64,000 bases of DNA from Gentiana macrophylla. Lineage: Eukaryota > Streptophyta > Magnoliopsida > Gentianales > Gentianaceae. The stretch is from positions 62,001-126,000 of the forward strand of contig JAOBSW010000644.1 in the NCBI GenBank assembly GCA_026214975.1. The letters are read 5' to 3'. Both the position numbers and the translations under genes were made by a program. The notes under the pieces are model-generated. The model made no database searches. It was given only the letters and a program-made list of their open reading frames with translations, and was not told where the DNA came from. Of the stretch, positions 22,393 to 33,212 are shown piece by piece (positions within the stretch are counted from its first letter, which is position 1; each line of letters starts with the position of its first letter).

Positions 22393-23985
22393 TGTTAAGG
22401 GTGAAAGTCTATGTTTTATTATGATATATTTTATGGTATTTTCCTCTTAATCGGATTAATTGCATAATAAATGGCCCTTATATGGAAATATTGAGCATAC
22501 TAGGTTTTTAAGGACTTAATCGCAATATTGAATAAATTATGTGTTTTCATCGTGAATTATAATTAATTGGACTTTATTACAGTTTGCTATGTTTTCCATG
22601 TGTTATAGGTATGTTTATTGTGCTCAAATGATGATCAAAAGGGTTAAAATTCGAGCTATAAAGATTTAAGAAGAGATAATGATCGAATGGAGTGGACAGG
22701 AAAAGAGATAGAGATGATTTAATCAAGTTTTATTCCAGCTAAAACTGGCGTCCAAGTCCCGTCCAGGAGCGGACGGGCGTCTGACAATCTAAACGGGCGT
22801 CTAGAGGAAGAATTCAATATTGAGGCATCATGAACTTGCTGAACGAACGCCCGAAGGAGGCGACAGCGCCCAAGGTGCAAAAGAAGATCGAGAGAGTTTG
22901 GACGCTATCCGCATTTAACGTCTACATTGGAGTTCAGAACACTTGGACGAGCGTCCACTTAACCGGACGAGCGTCCGGATTGCCGACTTAGTGAAACCGC
23001 CTCAAATCTCTATAAATACTTGCTTATTTTCACACATGGAGATACCAACTTTACAATTCTCGAACCCTAAACCCTAGGGGCGGCTATAGGCTGCGTTTTT
23101 ACTCAGTTTTTTTTCCCAGTTTTATGTTCTTAAATTCCTAGATTAAATTAGTTTAGTTTATGCAATTTACTCCAACAATTCAAGCTATTCAAGGATGCTA
23201 AGAGGCTAGGCTCCAATCGAACGAGCATTGTGAAGCCATCCAATTTTCATTGATTTTGATTCTTCGACTATATTGTAAGTTTTAATCAAGTTGCTTCCTT
23301 TATCATGTCTTATGATGATTAATTGCATTTATATCGAAAGATGTGCATGTATGATGTTTTATATTTGATGAAAGTCTTTATAAACATTAGATCACCATGA
23401 TTTAGGAATGGATCTTTAATCTATGTCAAACGAAAGTTGATAGGTTGAAAATCTAGGTTAAAACGTTAAAGTTTACATCTTTGTTTATGTTATGACGTGG
23501 CGTTAATTTCGTAAATCGAAAAGATAGAAATTAATAGGCGAATCATCTACGAAAGTAGGATTCATACCTTTGATAAGATGAACCACAACTTGGTAAAAGC
23601 GCAATATAATCGGGATGAGAGATTAGTGTTTGTTGGATCGGTGGATCAATACTCGCTTGCCCATATTAAACTTGATTTAACCTTGAGACTTGAATCGTTA
23701 GTTAGTTTATTTTCTATTGCACTTTTAAGGTAATTTGTTCGCAACCAAACCTCCCTAGCTTTGGATTCGTCCTCTGCCTAGTTTATATTCAGCATATATG
23801 TTCGGTTTAGTTTTGTTTAATCATTTGTTTAGTTTAGTTTTCCGTGACATAGCTTAGTTAGACAAAACTAGGAACCACAATCGTCTAGTTCCCAGAAGAT
23901 CGACCCGGCATTAACCACTAGTACTACGATCCTTATACTTGGGGTTAACCGGATTATAAATTTATTACTTGTTTGTTTTTCATAG
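22393..23985 (+). repeat. Element C right (3') LTR, truncated at its end
   Basis: Matches the left LTR from TGTTAAGGGTG to CATAGAT but lacks the final ~14 bp (to CCGTAGACA) and continues as element D LTR. Differences from the left copy are concentrated at CAG/CTG and neighbouring CG words (for example 22849-22872 against 9671-9702). Confidence 0.9.
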
Positions 23986-24300
23986 ATCCGTAAATCGAGC
24001 CAAATAATATATATTTCGTATTAAATCACATGTTTATATTTATTATTTAATGTTATGTGATTATTAATATGATATTTGGTATTTAGCCGTTTTCATTATT
24101 AAAAGCCGATTTATTGTGCGATAAATGCTGATTTTGTAGATCACGACAAATCGAGAGGATTAATGTCATTCAATCAATGGTCTCAAGATAATAGAGGAAG
24201 AAAATCGGAGCATTAAATGAAAGATTAATCAGATCAACACGAAAGCGTGCAGTGGGGAACAAGATAGACGAGAGAAACGTTTAACACGTGCAGAAGAAGG

Positions 24301-24417
24301 CTCGGTCGACCGAGCCTATCCATTCGGTCGACCGAGTATGTCGGCTCGGTCACTTTTCGGATTTTTTTGTATTTACCTTCTAGATCCTTCATAAGTCGGC
24401 AGAAACTCCTATATAAG
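24301..24417 (+). promoter_or_regulatory. Element D LTR promoter: palindrome pair plus TATA box
   Basis: CTCGGTCGACCGAG at 24301-24314 and TCGGTCGACCGAG at 24324-24336, then TATATAAG at 24410-24417. The right LTR repeats this (30027-30040, 30050-30062, TATA 30135-30142). Confidence 0.62.
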
Positions 24418-24862
24418 CAGTAGCTACGAGAAATTGTAAATCACACCAACATATCCCTTCATTCTTTCTTCAATCTTATAATTCATAATATAGCTTTGAT
24501 ACAATGTAGAGTAATTTGAGGGTTTCCAGCAACTTAAGGGCTGCAATATGTAAGCCTTTATTTTCTGTTTCTTTCTTTTAAGTAATTAGTCCCTCCTAAT
24601 TATGCTTTATCGTTTGAATTAGTTAATCATAGCTAGATGATGTAGATCTAGGCTATGACGTTAGGGACGTGGCGACTCCTTGTCTATGGGGATCCCATAA
24701 CCTACGTCATACACTTAGTATTTATTCATGAATCTACTTGATTTAATTAATGCGTATCTATGTTAGTTTATATGAATGCTTTACGAATTACTGTTTAATC
24801 CGTTGTGTATGATGAAACGCTGAGAGATACGTTCAGGGATGTAATCTGGGGGAAAAGACCAT

Positions 24863-24897
24863 TCGGTCGACCGAGCCCAGCTATTCGGTCGACCGAG
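24863..24897. other. Second palindrome pair in element D LTR
   Basis: TCGGTCGACCGAG at 24863-24875 and 24885-24897, 22 bp apart, about 450 bp downstream of the TATA box and so in transcribed sequence. The right LTR has the pair at 30586-30598 and 30608-30620, the last with one base changed. Confidence 0.7.
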
Positions 24898-25710
24898 CCC
24901 TGTTTTCATCCGTTAAATAACCACGTCTTTATGGTTAGGTTAACTTAATAGAATTTATCATCTCAGTAGGTATGGCTACGGCTACGTTGCTCGTCTGTTT
25001 TAATTAGCGTATGATTAGGAAATACCAATATAGGGCTCCTAGGTTGGCTCATGAATGATCTTCCGGGACTTTCAGCGAGATCTAGGTAGGTTTTGTATTT
25101 GGGAATTGAGCTCACCTAGTTATACGTAAATCGTAGATTAACATGAAACCGTGTAGGTAAATGTTAATAGGACAGAGACTGATGCGATCGTTTAGGAAGT
25201 ATGCCTAACCATAGGAATGTTGTCTAGACGAGGTGTACGGTTAATATCGGCATCCTTAGAGTCGTAAGCGTGTGAGTTATATGAGATGGAGGCACTAAAA
25301 GGCGAAGTCACGTAACAATATCACAGTGATTTAGTGACTTACCGGTGCTAAGTCAAGTTAAAGAGGATGACTCCCGTAGCCAATCTAAGATAGATACAAA
25401 CGGATTGACGATTAATAAGTTCGGCTTTATTATATAATTTATCTAGGTCCAAACGATAAAGACTATAATTGGGGAGGTTAATTACGTTGTGTCGAGTCGT
25501 GTCTTTACTTTTCTTGTCTTATGTTGGTCGTAGACCGCCTCTATGTCCTTGACATGTTTAATTAATTGTTTGTATATAAGATGATCCGCAATTGGTTCCC
25601 TGTGGGATCGACCTTGATTCACTATAGCTATACTACGATGGGCCTTTTCCTCTTGCTAGTATTGGTTTATGGTGGTCAAGTATTTTATAACCTGATTGAC
25701 CCCGATCAAG

Positions 25711-25730
25711 TTTTTGGCGCCGTTGCCGGG
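25711..25730 (+). other. Element D primer binding site (tRNA-Asp type)
   Basis: TTTTTGGCGCCGTTGCCGGG directly follows the LTR end, as in element C. Confidence 0.8.
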
Positions 25731-28700
25731 GAACCAACGGTCAATTTTATATATAAATAATTTTCTTATTCATGTTAAGTTTTCTGTTTTAGAGTCAGAT
25801 TTTACGTTTTGAGTCCCTCTGGTTGTCTGCTCTGTCTGAAATTTCCAGATTCTTAAAAAAAATAAAAAAATAAAATAAAATAAAATTTATTCGGTCGACC
25901 GAGAGACCTTATTCGGTCGACCGAGAATTTATTTTTGTTTTGTTTCGCTTACACGGTTTCGATTTGTGTTTTTCGAGTCCGGAATTTTGCGTGTCCATTT
26001 ATCCTCAGATGTTTAATCCGTGAGTCGATAGCAAGCATGGGAAACCATGTTAAAATCGCCTCACGGTCTGCTTTTGTTTTTCTTCCGTTTGCGAAACCAG
26101 GAAGCAATAATGCCATTAATTTTTCAAGCGCCGAGAAAATAACCCAGCAAACATGTGGAGCTACGAATCTAAGATGGGAAAAGCGATGGAAGCAATACCA
26201 TTAAAGCACAAAGATGGATCCGAAAAAATCTTAAAGGCTTAAATTCTTCGTGGTACAATGTTGAAGGCAAGGTACTACCTTTTTTTGCTTATGTTTTACT
26301 ACCTTTTGTTTTTTTTTGAGCATAAGTTAGCCTATACATGAATCTTAGTAAGAATCTTTGCCCGGAGTGGTTTGTAAGATTAATTTTATTAGTGTGGAAG
26401 GTTCTGCCTCAAATCTGTCTCATCTAGAGGGTGTAAGGAAACATGTAGTCGTTGAAAGGAAGCAGTGAATAAAGAGTTCCTCGTAGTTCTGTTAAAATCT
26501 CATTGTCCTATGCATGAGATTGCTTCTATCGCCAGGGAGCAACAAATTGTGTAGTTTAAGCATTCACAATCTAAAGAAGACGTTGAGTTTTGAGAGAACA
26601 CAATCTTCTGCTTTCGTTGAGTTTTATGGTGATGGCTTCTCGGTGAACCCACCTTAAACAGAAACGAGATTATGCTTTGGGTGACAATTTAAAAATCGCA
26701 GAATCGTAGTACATGGGTTCGGAAATGGTCTAACCATGGTTGGGCGAGTTCAACCGAGCCGCTCAATCGACTCCCTCCACGTGTGATATACGTTATGTTA
26801 GGTTCCACAAGACTTAGCATAGCCGATAAGCCAGGCTAAACGGGCTTAATCTTGACGGATTGGCCTGAATCGTCACATATGTTCCAACGAATAAGACGGC
26901 ATAGGCTTGCCTACATAACCGACCTTATTCGGAGTACTTTGATTCATTGTTTCTTATTGTCAAGGCCAATACCGTAATTAGTAACCGTAATTTTAACCGA
27001 GTTTCTTAGAATTCACAAATTCCTAAAACGAGAGCCGAGGTAAGAGTTTTGTATAAATGGTATGGATAAATGTCGTTTCCCGTGTCTCACAACCAAGGGA
27101 AGGGTATTAATCCGCCAAAGCGACAAGCCACCTCTAATAGTGCTCGGAGGGTCAAAGTGCAAGCGATCCAAGAATGATAATCTTGACAAGGATAATCTTT
27201 GGAAAGTCGAAGTGAGGACTTTCAACTCGTAACTACTTCTTTAAAACCCTTAGGATTTCTTTTTTAGGATTATAGGTTTTGTTTTCTTTGAGTCAAATAA
27301 GAGTAACGTGAAATATGTTGAGGTTTTTTATTTTGCCGTGTTCCGATGGCCATTGGGCTAAGGATGTGCAAAACTTTTTACTCAATATAGGCCACGTGAA
27401 TTAGAGTTTCTTAGGAGAGTCGAGAAATTGCTAAAGAAAAGGAAATTTAGCAATCAATCTTAAGATGGAAGCATTAAGAGAGCTTGAGAATTACTGAAAA
27501 TGTAACAGAGAATGATTGGTGCGAACAAGAACAATTTTGGTCAACTTACAAAATCTTTTAAAATGGTGATCCAAGTGAAAATTCAAAGTGGTGCGCAATT
27601 CATTCTGCAACTACCCTTATCCTTTCATTTATACCTTTTCACCCTTCAACCTTTTTCGATCCTCTCACCAATCTACCCCAACAGTTCACATTTCTAACCA
27701 TTCTTTCATCGCCTCTCTTTCCATCCGTTTCACTCTCCCACCCAATCCCATTCCTTTAAACAATTCTCAATCCCAAAAACACAATTTCTTACCCACCCTT
27801 TATCTTTTCTTCCCATCCTTATGTGTATCTTTTTTTTCTAAACCCATCATACTCTCAACCTCCATTTTGTGTACATAATACCTATGTGTTGCGGAATTCG
27901 AAATATTGCTAAGCTTTAATGATTATCTTTTATCATTTTGATTTTCATGATCCTAGTTGGGGGAAGTGTAGCTCTGAACCTAGCTAGATTTTAAAGGTTT
28001 TTTGTTCGATCCAAGTACAACTTATCTTTCTACCGGAAGTTTTAAATTTCACATCTTTTCCGACTATTCCGGCATTTCTAGATGATAAGTTTTATTCTAC
28101 ACTATCACACCGATCCGACCTTGTTGATGACGGTTATGACTTTTACGTGATACATTGGGTTATTAGTAATTTTGAGGAGTAGCTACATCTCCCTAAGCTG
28201 TTGATATCCAATGCAAGCGAGAAGCGTCTGCGCTAAGTATTTGATTTTATCGTTATCCTCTAGGTCGCATTGCATCTGTTATACCTTACCAAGTTTCTCT
28301 TTTATACTGGAATGAATACATAGTGAGCAGTCCACCTCGTGTTTTCCCACATGGGGTTATGCTTTTGATCTTTGTCTTATCCACCCGGTTTTTAGATGAA
28401 GACTACCATCTTTAGTTGCTTGTTTATTTTTCTTTCTATTTAGTATTTTTCTTGTCTTTGGTTGTATAAAATAAAGTGGCTTAAAATGTTTTTCGGTATT
28501 CATACCTAATTACTGCCACATTATTCTATAACTTCCATAGACATGGTGTTATTAACGGTTTCGTGGAGTTTGTGCGCTTATACAGTTTTCACTTGCTTCT
28601 CCACAACGTCTTCGACATTTACTCCGATATTGTTCCTTTACTTGAGAGCCGCTTTCAGAGCTAAGTCTTTTTCTTAAATTCTCATTTTTATTTGTCATTG

Positions 28701-29668
28701 AGGACAATGCCATGTTAAAGTGGGGGTAGGAGACTTAGCTATGTTATTTATGATTAAAATTTGAATGAAACGGTAGAAAAATTGAAAATTTGAAAATTTG
28801 AATACATACCATATTATTTATCTCGCACTTTAGAATTGTGAGTTCCTAGCTAAGAATTGATAGGAAAGGAACCAACTTTCATGAGTACGTGATCATTTTA
28901 TACTTATGTTAGGTAAATTTAAGGATATTCATGCTCGCTTTTGCAAGTAGTTATTTATTATTCAATTACTCAACTTTGTGAATCGAGTATACCGCGCAAA
29001 TCATAATAATCAAGAAATTATGTGTACATTGCATAGATGATTGGTTATGTAGACTTAGTGTCGATACTTATTGGGTGATGTATTCTTATCTTCTTGCCAA
29101 TAAAGCGAGTAATAAGCTTGAGACGTACTGTGTTTTAGCAAAATGTTAGACTTTGGGCTTGTAGTAACATTACCAAAGTAGCCCCGCGCTTGTGGTAATA
29201 TTCGATGCTATACATGATCTAAGATAGGGGGATACTCTAAAAAGTTTTCTTCCTTGAGATTAGTAGTATTTGAAAAATATGAAAAGAATTGAAGAAATTC
29301 AACTTTTTAAGAGGCTTTGAGTAGTACTCGGTCTCCAAGTCCAAAATCCCTATAGATACGCTCTTGCTTATTGCTCTAGTGCTCTAACCATTGCGAGGCA
29401 TAAGAAGTATGAATGCTGAGGTTGGTAGGTTGAGATTACTGAAGTCGGCATAAACTCTAATCTTGCCACGAATATATAAAATCGAATGCACATGCACACA
29501 TCACTTGATTCATAGTAAGTAGTGAATAATGGATATCTTATGAGCATGACTAGTATGAGTTGACTTGAGTTTCTTGTGTAAGTATGATTTGACCATAGAA
29601 AATGTTGTCTTGGGGAATGACTTATTGATGCTTTGTTCGGGACGATCAAAGTCTAAGTGGGGGGTAGT
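25731..29668 (+). other. Element D internal region, non-coding as far as visible
   Basis: A third palindrome pair lies in the leader (25891-25903 and 25913-25925), right after an A-rich tract. A start-like ATG near 26038 aligns with one in the leader of B (about 32930, minus), but the frame soon closes (25935-26204 is 89 codons without a motif). 27590-27870 is strongly pyrimidine-rich. Two PPT-like tracts close the region (28717-28733 and 29655-29668). I see no gag, PR, RT or INT motif. Confidence 0.6.
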
Positions 29669-31427
29669 TGATGACGGTCAAATTATACCCGTAAATGTCA
29701 TCAACATTATCCGTAAATCGAGCCAAATAATATATATTTCGTATTAAATCACATGTTTATATTTATTATTTAATGCTATGTGATTATTAATATGATATTT
29801 GGTATTTAGCCATTTTCATTATTAAAAGCCGATTTATTGTGCGATAAATGCTGATTTTGTAGATCACGACAAATCGAGAGGATTAATGTCATTCAATCAA
29901 TGGTCTCAAGATAATAGAGGAAGAAAATCGGAGCATTAAATGAAAGATTAATCGATCATCACACTAAAGCGCGCAAAGTGGGGAACAAGATAGACGAGAG
30001 AAACGTTTAACACGTGCAGAAGAAGGCTCGGTCGACCGAGCCTATCCATTCGGTCGACCGAGTATGTCGGCTCGGTCACTTTTCGGATTTTTTTGTATTT
30101 ACCTTCTAGATCCTTCATAAGTCGGTGAAACTCCTATATAAGCAAAGACTACGAGAAATTGTAAATCACACCAACATATCCCTTCATTCTTTCTTCAATC
30201 TTATAATTCATAATATAGCTTTGATACAATGTAGAGTAATTTGAGGGTTTCCAGCAACTTAAGGGCTGCAATATGTAAGCCTTTATTTTCTGTTTCTTTC
30301 TTTTAAGTAATTAGTCCCTCCCAATTATGCTTTATCGTTTGAATTTGTTAATCATAGCTAGATGATGTAGATCTAGGCTATGACGTTAGGGACGTGGCGA
30401 CTCCTTGTCTATGGGGATCCCATAACCTACGTCATACACTTAGTATTTATTCATGAATCTACTTGATTTAATTAATGCGTATCTATGTTAGTTTATATGA
30501 ATGCTTTACAATTCATTGTTTAATCCGTTGTGTATGATGAAACGCCGAGAGATACGTTCGGGGATGTAATCGGGGAAAAGACCATTCGGTCGACCGAGCC
30601 CAACTATTCGGTCGATCGAGCCTGCTTTCATCCGTTAAATAGCCACGTCTTTATGGTTAGGTTAACTTAATAGAATTTATCATCTCATTAGGTATGGCTA
30701 CGCCACGTTGCTCGTCTGTTTTAATTAGCGTATGATTAGGAAATACCAATATAGGCTCCTAGGTTGACTCATGAATGATCTTCCGGGACTTTCAATGAGA
30801 TCTAGGTAGGTTTTGTATTTGGGAATTGAGCTCACCTAGTTATACGTAAATCGTAGATTAACATGAAACCGAGCAGGTAAATGTTAATAGGACAGAGACT
30901 GATGTGATCATTTAGGAAGTACGCCTAACCATAGGAATGTTGCCTAGACGAGGTGTACGGTTAATATCGGCATCCTTAGAGTCGTAAGCGTGTGAGTTAT
31001 ATGAGATGGAGGCACTAAAAGGCGAAGTCACGTAACAATATCACAGTGATTTAGTGACTTACCGGTGCTAAGTCAAGTTAAAGAGGATGACTCCCGTAGC
31101 CAATCTAAGATAGATACAAACGGATTGACAGTTAATAAGTTCAGTTTATTATATAAATTATCTAGGTCCAAACGATAAAGACTATAATTGAGGAGGTTAA
31201 TTATGTTGTGTCGAGTCGTGTCTTTACTTTTCTTGTCTTATGTTGGTCGTAGACCGCCTCTATGTCCTTGACATGTTTAATTAATTGTTTGTATATAAGA
31301 TGATCCGCAATTGGTTCCCTGTGGGATCGACCTTGATTCACTATAGCTATACTACGATGGGCCTAGTCCTCTTGCTAGTATTGGTTTATGGTGGTCAAGT
31401 ATTTTATAACCTGATTGACCCCGATCA
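29669..31427 (+). repeat. Element D right (3') LTR, 1759 bp
   Basis: Begins TGATGACGGTCAAATTATACC after the PPT and ends CCCCGATCA. Compared with the left LTR, most changes fall at CAG/CTG words (for example 30543 and 24819 regions). The following sequence is the internal region of element B. Confidence 0.92.
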
Positions 31428-31824
31428 AAGGATTAAAAACCTAAAAAAAGACAAAAAAAACTACGAAAACCTAAGGGATAGAAATAGTTCCGAGGTTTTT
31501 AAAGTCCTCAGCTCAACTTTCCAAACATGATTATTCCATTGAACTGCCATCCTTTGCCTTCCAGATTTGCACCCGGTTAGCCTTCACTGAGGTTTTTTTT
31601 ACCTTCTCTGAGAATGCGAGCTTTTCCTCGGGTCGTGAGACCTAGGAAACACAGTCATCTTTACCATCCAAACAGGCACCAACCTCAGCCTCTGTCTCAG
31701 AAAATAGTGAACTCTTTGAAGATCGAACTCTATGAGTTCTCTTTTTAACACGCCTCCGTCTATCTTTTGAACTTAAGCTCTCTCGACCCTCAGTATCTCC
31801 TTTGGATGGGGCGAACCCACCTCC

Positions 31825-32385
31825 CTACACAGTTTCTGCCTTGTCAGCTAGAAGCATTGAGTTATCTACCGGTACTGTACACTGGGATTGAGCGTCTATT
31901 TCCCTTCTTAAGACAGACATGAACTCTAACTTGCTATTTCTTGTGACAGCGTCAACTTCGTCAACATTTCCTTGGCTAGGAATCAAGGCAGTGTCCTCCG
32001 CACCATGAACCTTGATTACAGAAATACTAGGCGGAAGCAGATATCGGGGTCGAAGAATCTTATGCACTTCCGAGCCTTCAGCATCAGACAGTGTAAGCTC
32101 GATGTGGGCCATGTCTACTTTAGCCTTTGAGGTTGCAATAAATGCTCTGCCCAGCAAAAGCGGGCAGTTAGGATCCTCTTCTATGTCCATCACAATTATG
32201 TCAACTAGGAAGCGCAGCTTCCCAATCCCTATAATCATGTTGTTCAGGGCTCCAATATTCACAGTACGAGAGCCATCCGCAAAACGAATGGTCATTGGTG
32301 TATTCATAAGAACATAAACACCGATTCTCCTACAAACGCTAAAAGGAACAATATTCAGGCTCGATCCAGAATCAATTAGTGCTTA
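31825..32385 (-). pseudogene. Element B aspartic protease
   Basis: The active-site word ALIDSGSSLNIVPFSVCRRIG lies at about 32380-32318 with the catalytic Asp at 32373-32371. Downstream, NNMIIGIGKLRFLVDIIVMD and CPLLLGRAFIATSKAKVDM match a retropepsin-like fold of Ty3/gypsy type (ILGRPFL box). A stop precedes the active-site word in frame, and the frame ends at 31825. The element strand is minus; the open frame on the + strand here is a shadow. Confidence 0.75.
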
Positions 32386-32547
32386 GCCAGCCTTCTTCTT
32401 ATCTAAGACGAAATCAACAATAAACGCTCCGGGATCTCCTAACTTGGGTAGTAAACGAGCGCGATCCTCTAAGTCTTCTGCCTCAGGTTGGCAGGGCACT
32501 AGGGGTTTAGTGTTGAAGTCAGACTCAGGGTCAGAATCAGAACTCAA

Positions 32548-32832
32548 TTATTCAGGAGGTGGGGAAAGAGATGGTAGATACTCGGGGTCAGATTCAGACT
32601 CAGAACTAGAGCTATAACTAGAACTATAATCAGAATCATAAATAACAATAGGGGTACGAGCAGTCATACCTTGGAAAAGAGTGGAATTTATTGCTTCGCT
32701 TCGCTCATGCCCCTGTCTTTTTCGTTCCTCCAATCGCTTTTGCGTATCCGGCCTCAATGGTGTGGTTTTAGTGCGTAAGACATTAACCTCTTCCTTCCTT
32801 GCTTCAGAAAATTGATTAGTCGACATTTTCAT
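32548..32832 (-). pseudogene. Element B gag-like remnant
   Basis: 94 codons starting MKMSTNQFSEARKEEVNVLR with a basic middle and a Ser/Asp/Glu-rich tail. It sits between leader and protease where gag belongs, but I see no capsid domain or zinc knuckle, so it may be only the ends of a deleted gag. Confidence 0.4.
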
Positions 32833-33212
32833 CTTGGCTTGAATAGTCTTTGATGGAACAAGTGATTTCTCTGGCTCTCTGCAAACATACTAAAAACATG
32901 CAAACGTCAGTAAACTAACAGTCAACATGATTACTCATGCTGCCGTTAGACCTACAGACTAGAAATAGGGGTAAAACAGACACAATGAAAACACAGAATG
33001 CTGAAAAAGGTGGTCTCGCTGGCAGCGAGTACAGAGCTCATTGGGAGCCAGCCCAGCATTTTCGATTTCGATGATTTTGAGACGCATGCATGCATGCATG
33101 CAGAGACTCTAAAAACGTAAAAACAGACTCTAAAACAGAAAACTTGACATGAATAAAAAATTATTTATATATAGAATTGATTTTTGGCTCTCCGGCAACG
33201 GCGCCAAAAACT
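32833..33212 (-). other. Element B leader and primer binding site
   Basis: The PBS (33194-33212) matches those of C and D. The leader aligns with that of D. Where D has its palindrome pair, B has a different inverted repeat, CTCGCTGNCAGCGAG (33015-33029 region), 14 bases from an AATGAG word. A (GCAT)n microsatellite lies at 33084-33102. Confidence 0.6.

Larger units (their letters stand above)
9223..23985 (+). mobile_element. Element C: Athila-type Ty3/gypsy retrotransposon with an extra 3' gene
   Basis: LTRs starting TGTTAAGGGTGAAAG (9223 and 22393) bracket a tRNA-Asp-type PBS, gag, PR-RT-RNase H-INT, a conserved post-pol motif, a separate 3' gene and a PPT. Pol motifs (CDLGAS protease, FMDDF reverse transcriptase) and the 3' gene fit the Athila group (family knowledge). 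The right LTR lacks its last bases and runs straight into element D, so no TSD can be checked. Left flank: element B. All gag-pol domains have frameshifts or stops. Confidence 0.9.
23986..25708 (+). repeat. Element D left (5') LTR, start missing
   Basis: Matches the right LTR from ATCCGTAAATCG (29709) to the end CCCCGATCA. It carries palindrome pairs at 24301-24336 and 24863-24897 and a TATA box at 24410-24417. The short frame at 25566-25760 runs across the LTR end and PBS and is not considered coding. Confidence 0.9.
23986..31427 (+). mobile_element. Element D: Athila-like element without recognisable gag-pol (LARD-like)
   Basis: LTRs 23986-25708 and 29669-31427 bracket a ~3.96 kb internal region with a tRNA-Asp-type PBS and a PPT. 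No gag or pol motif is visible, so it probably depends on relatives for its proteins. Its leader, PPT region and LTR ends match element B, which lies in the opposite orientation around it. The first ~40 bp of the left LTR are missing at the fusion with C. The right end abuts the internal region of B. Confidence 0.85.

Noticed and set aside
25566..25760. 64-codon frame with a hydrophobic stretch, also at 31285-31530
   Set aside because: It lies in the D LTR, and in the left copy runs across the LTR end and PBS. The two copies share only LTR sequence and diverge after it. Most likely chance.
27588..27878. 96-codon frame in the interior of D
   Set aside because: The region is a pyrimidine-rich tract; the frame is low-complexity Ser/Pro/Phe with no motif or start context.
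33084..33102. (GCAT)n microsatellite as a functional site
   Set aside because: Short simple repeat in the B leader, not shared with D.
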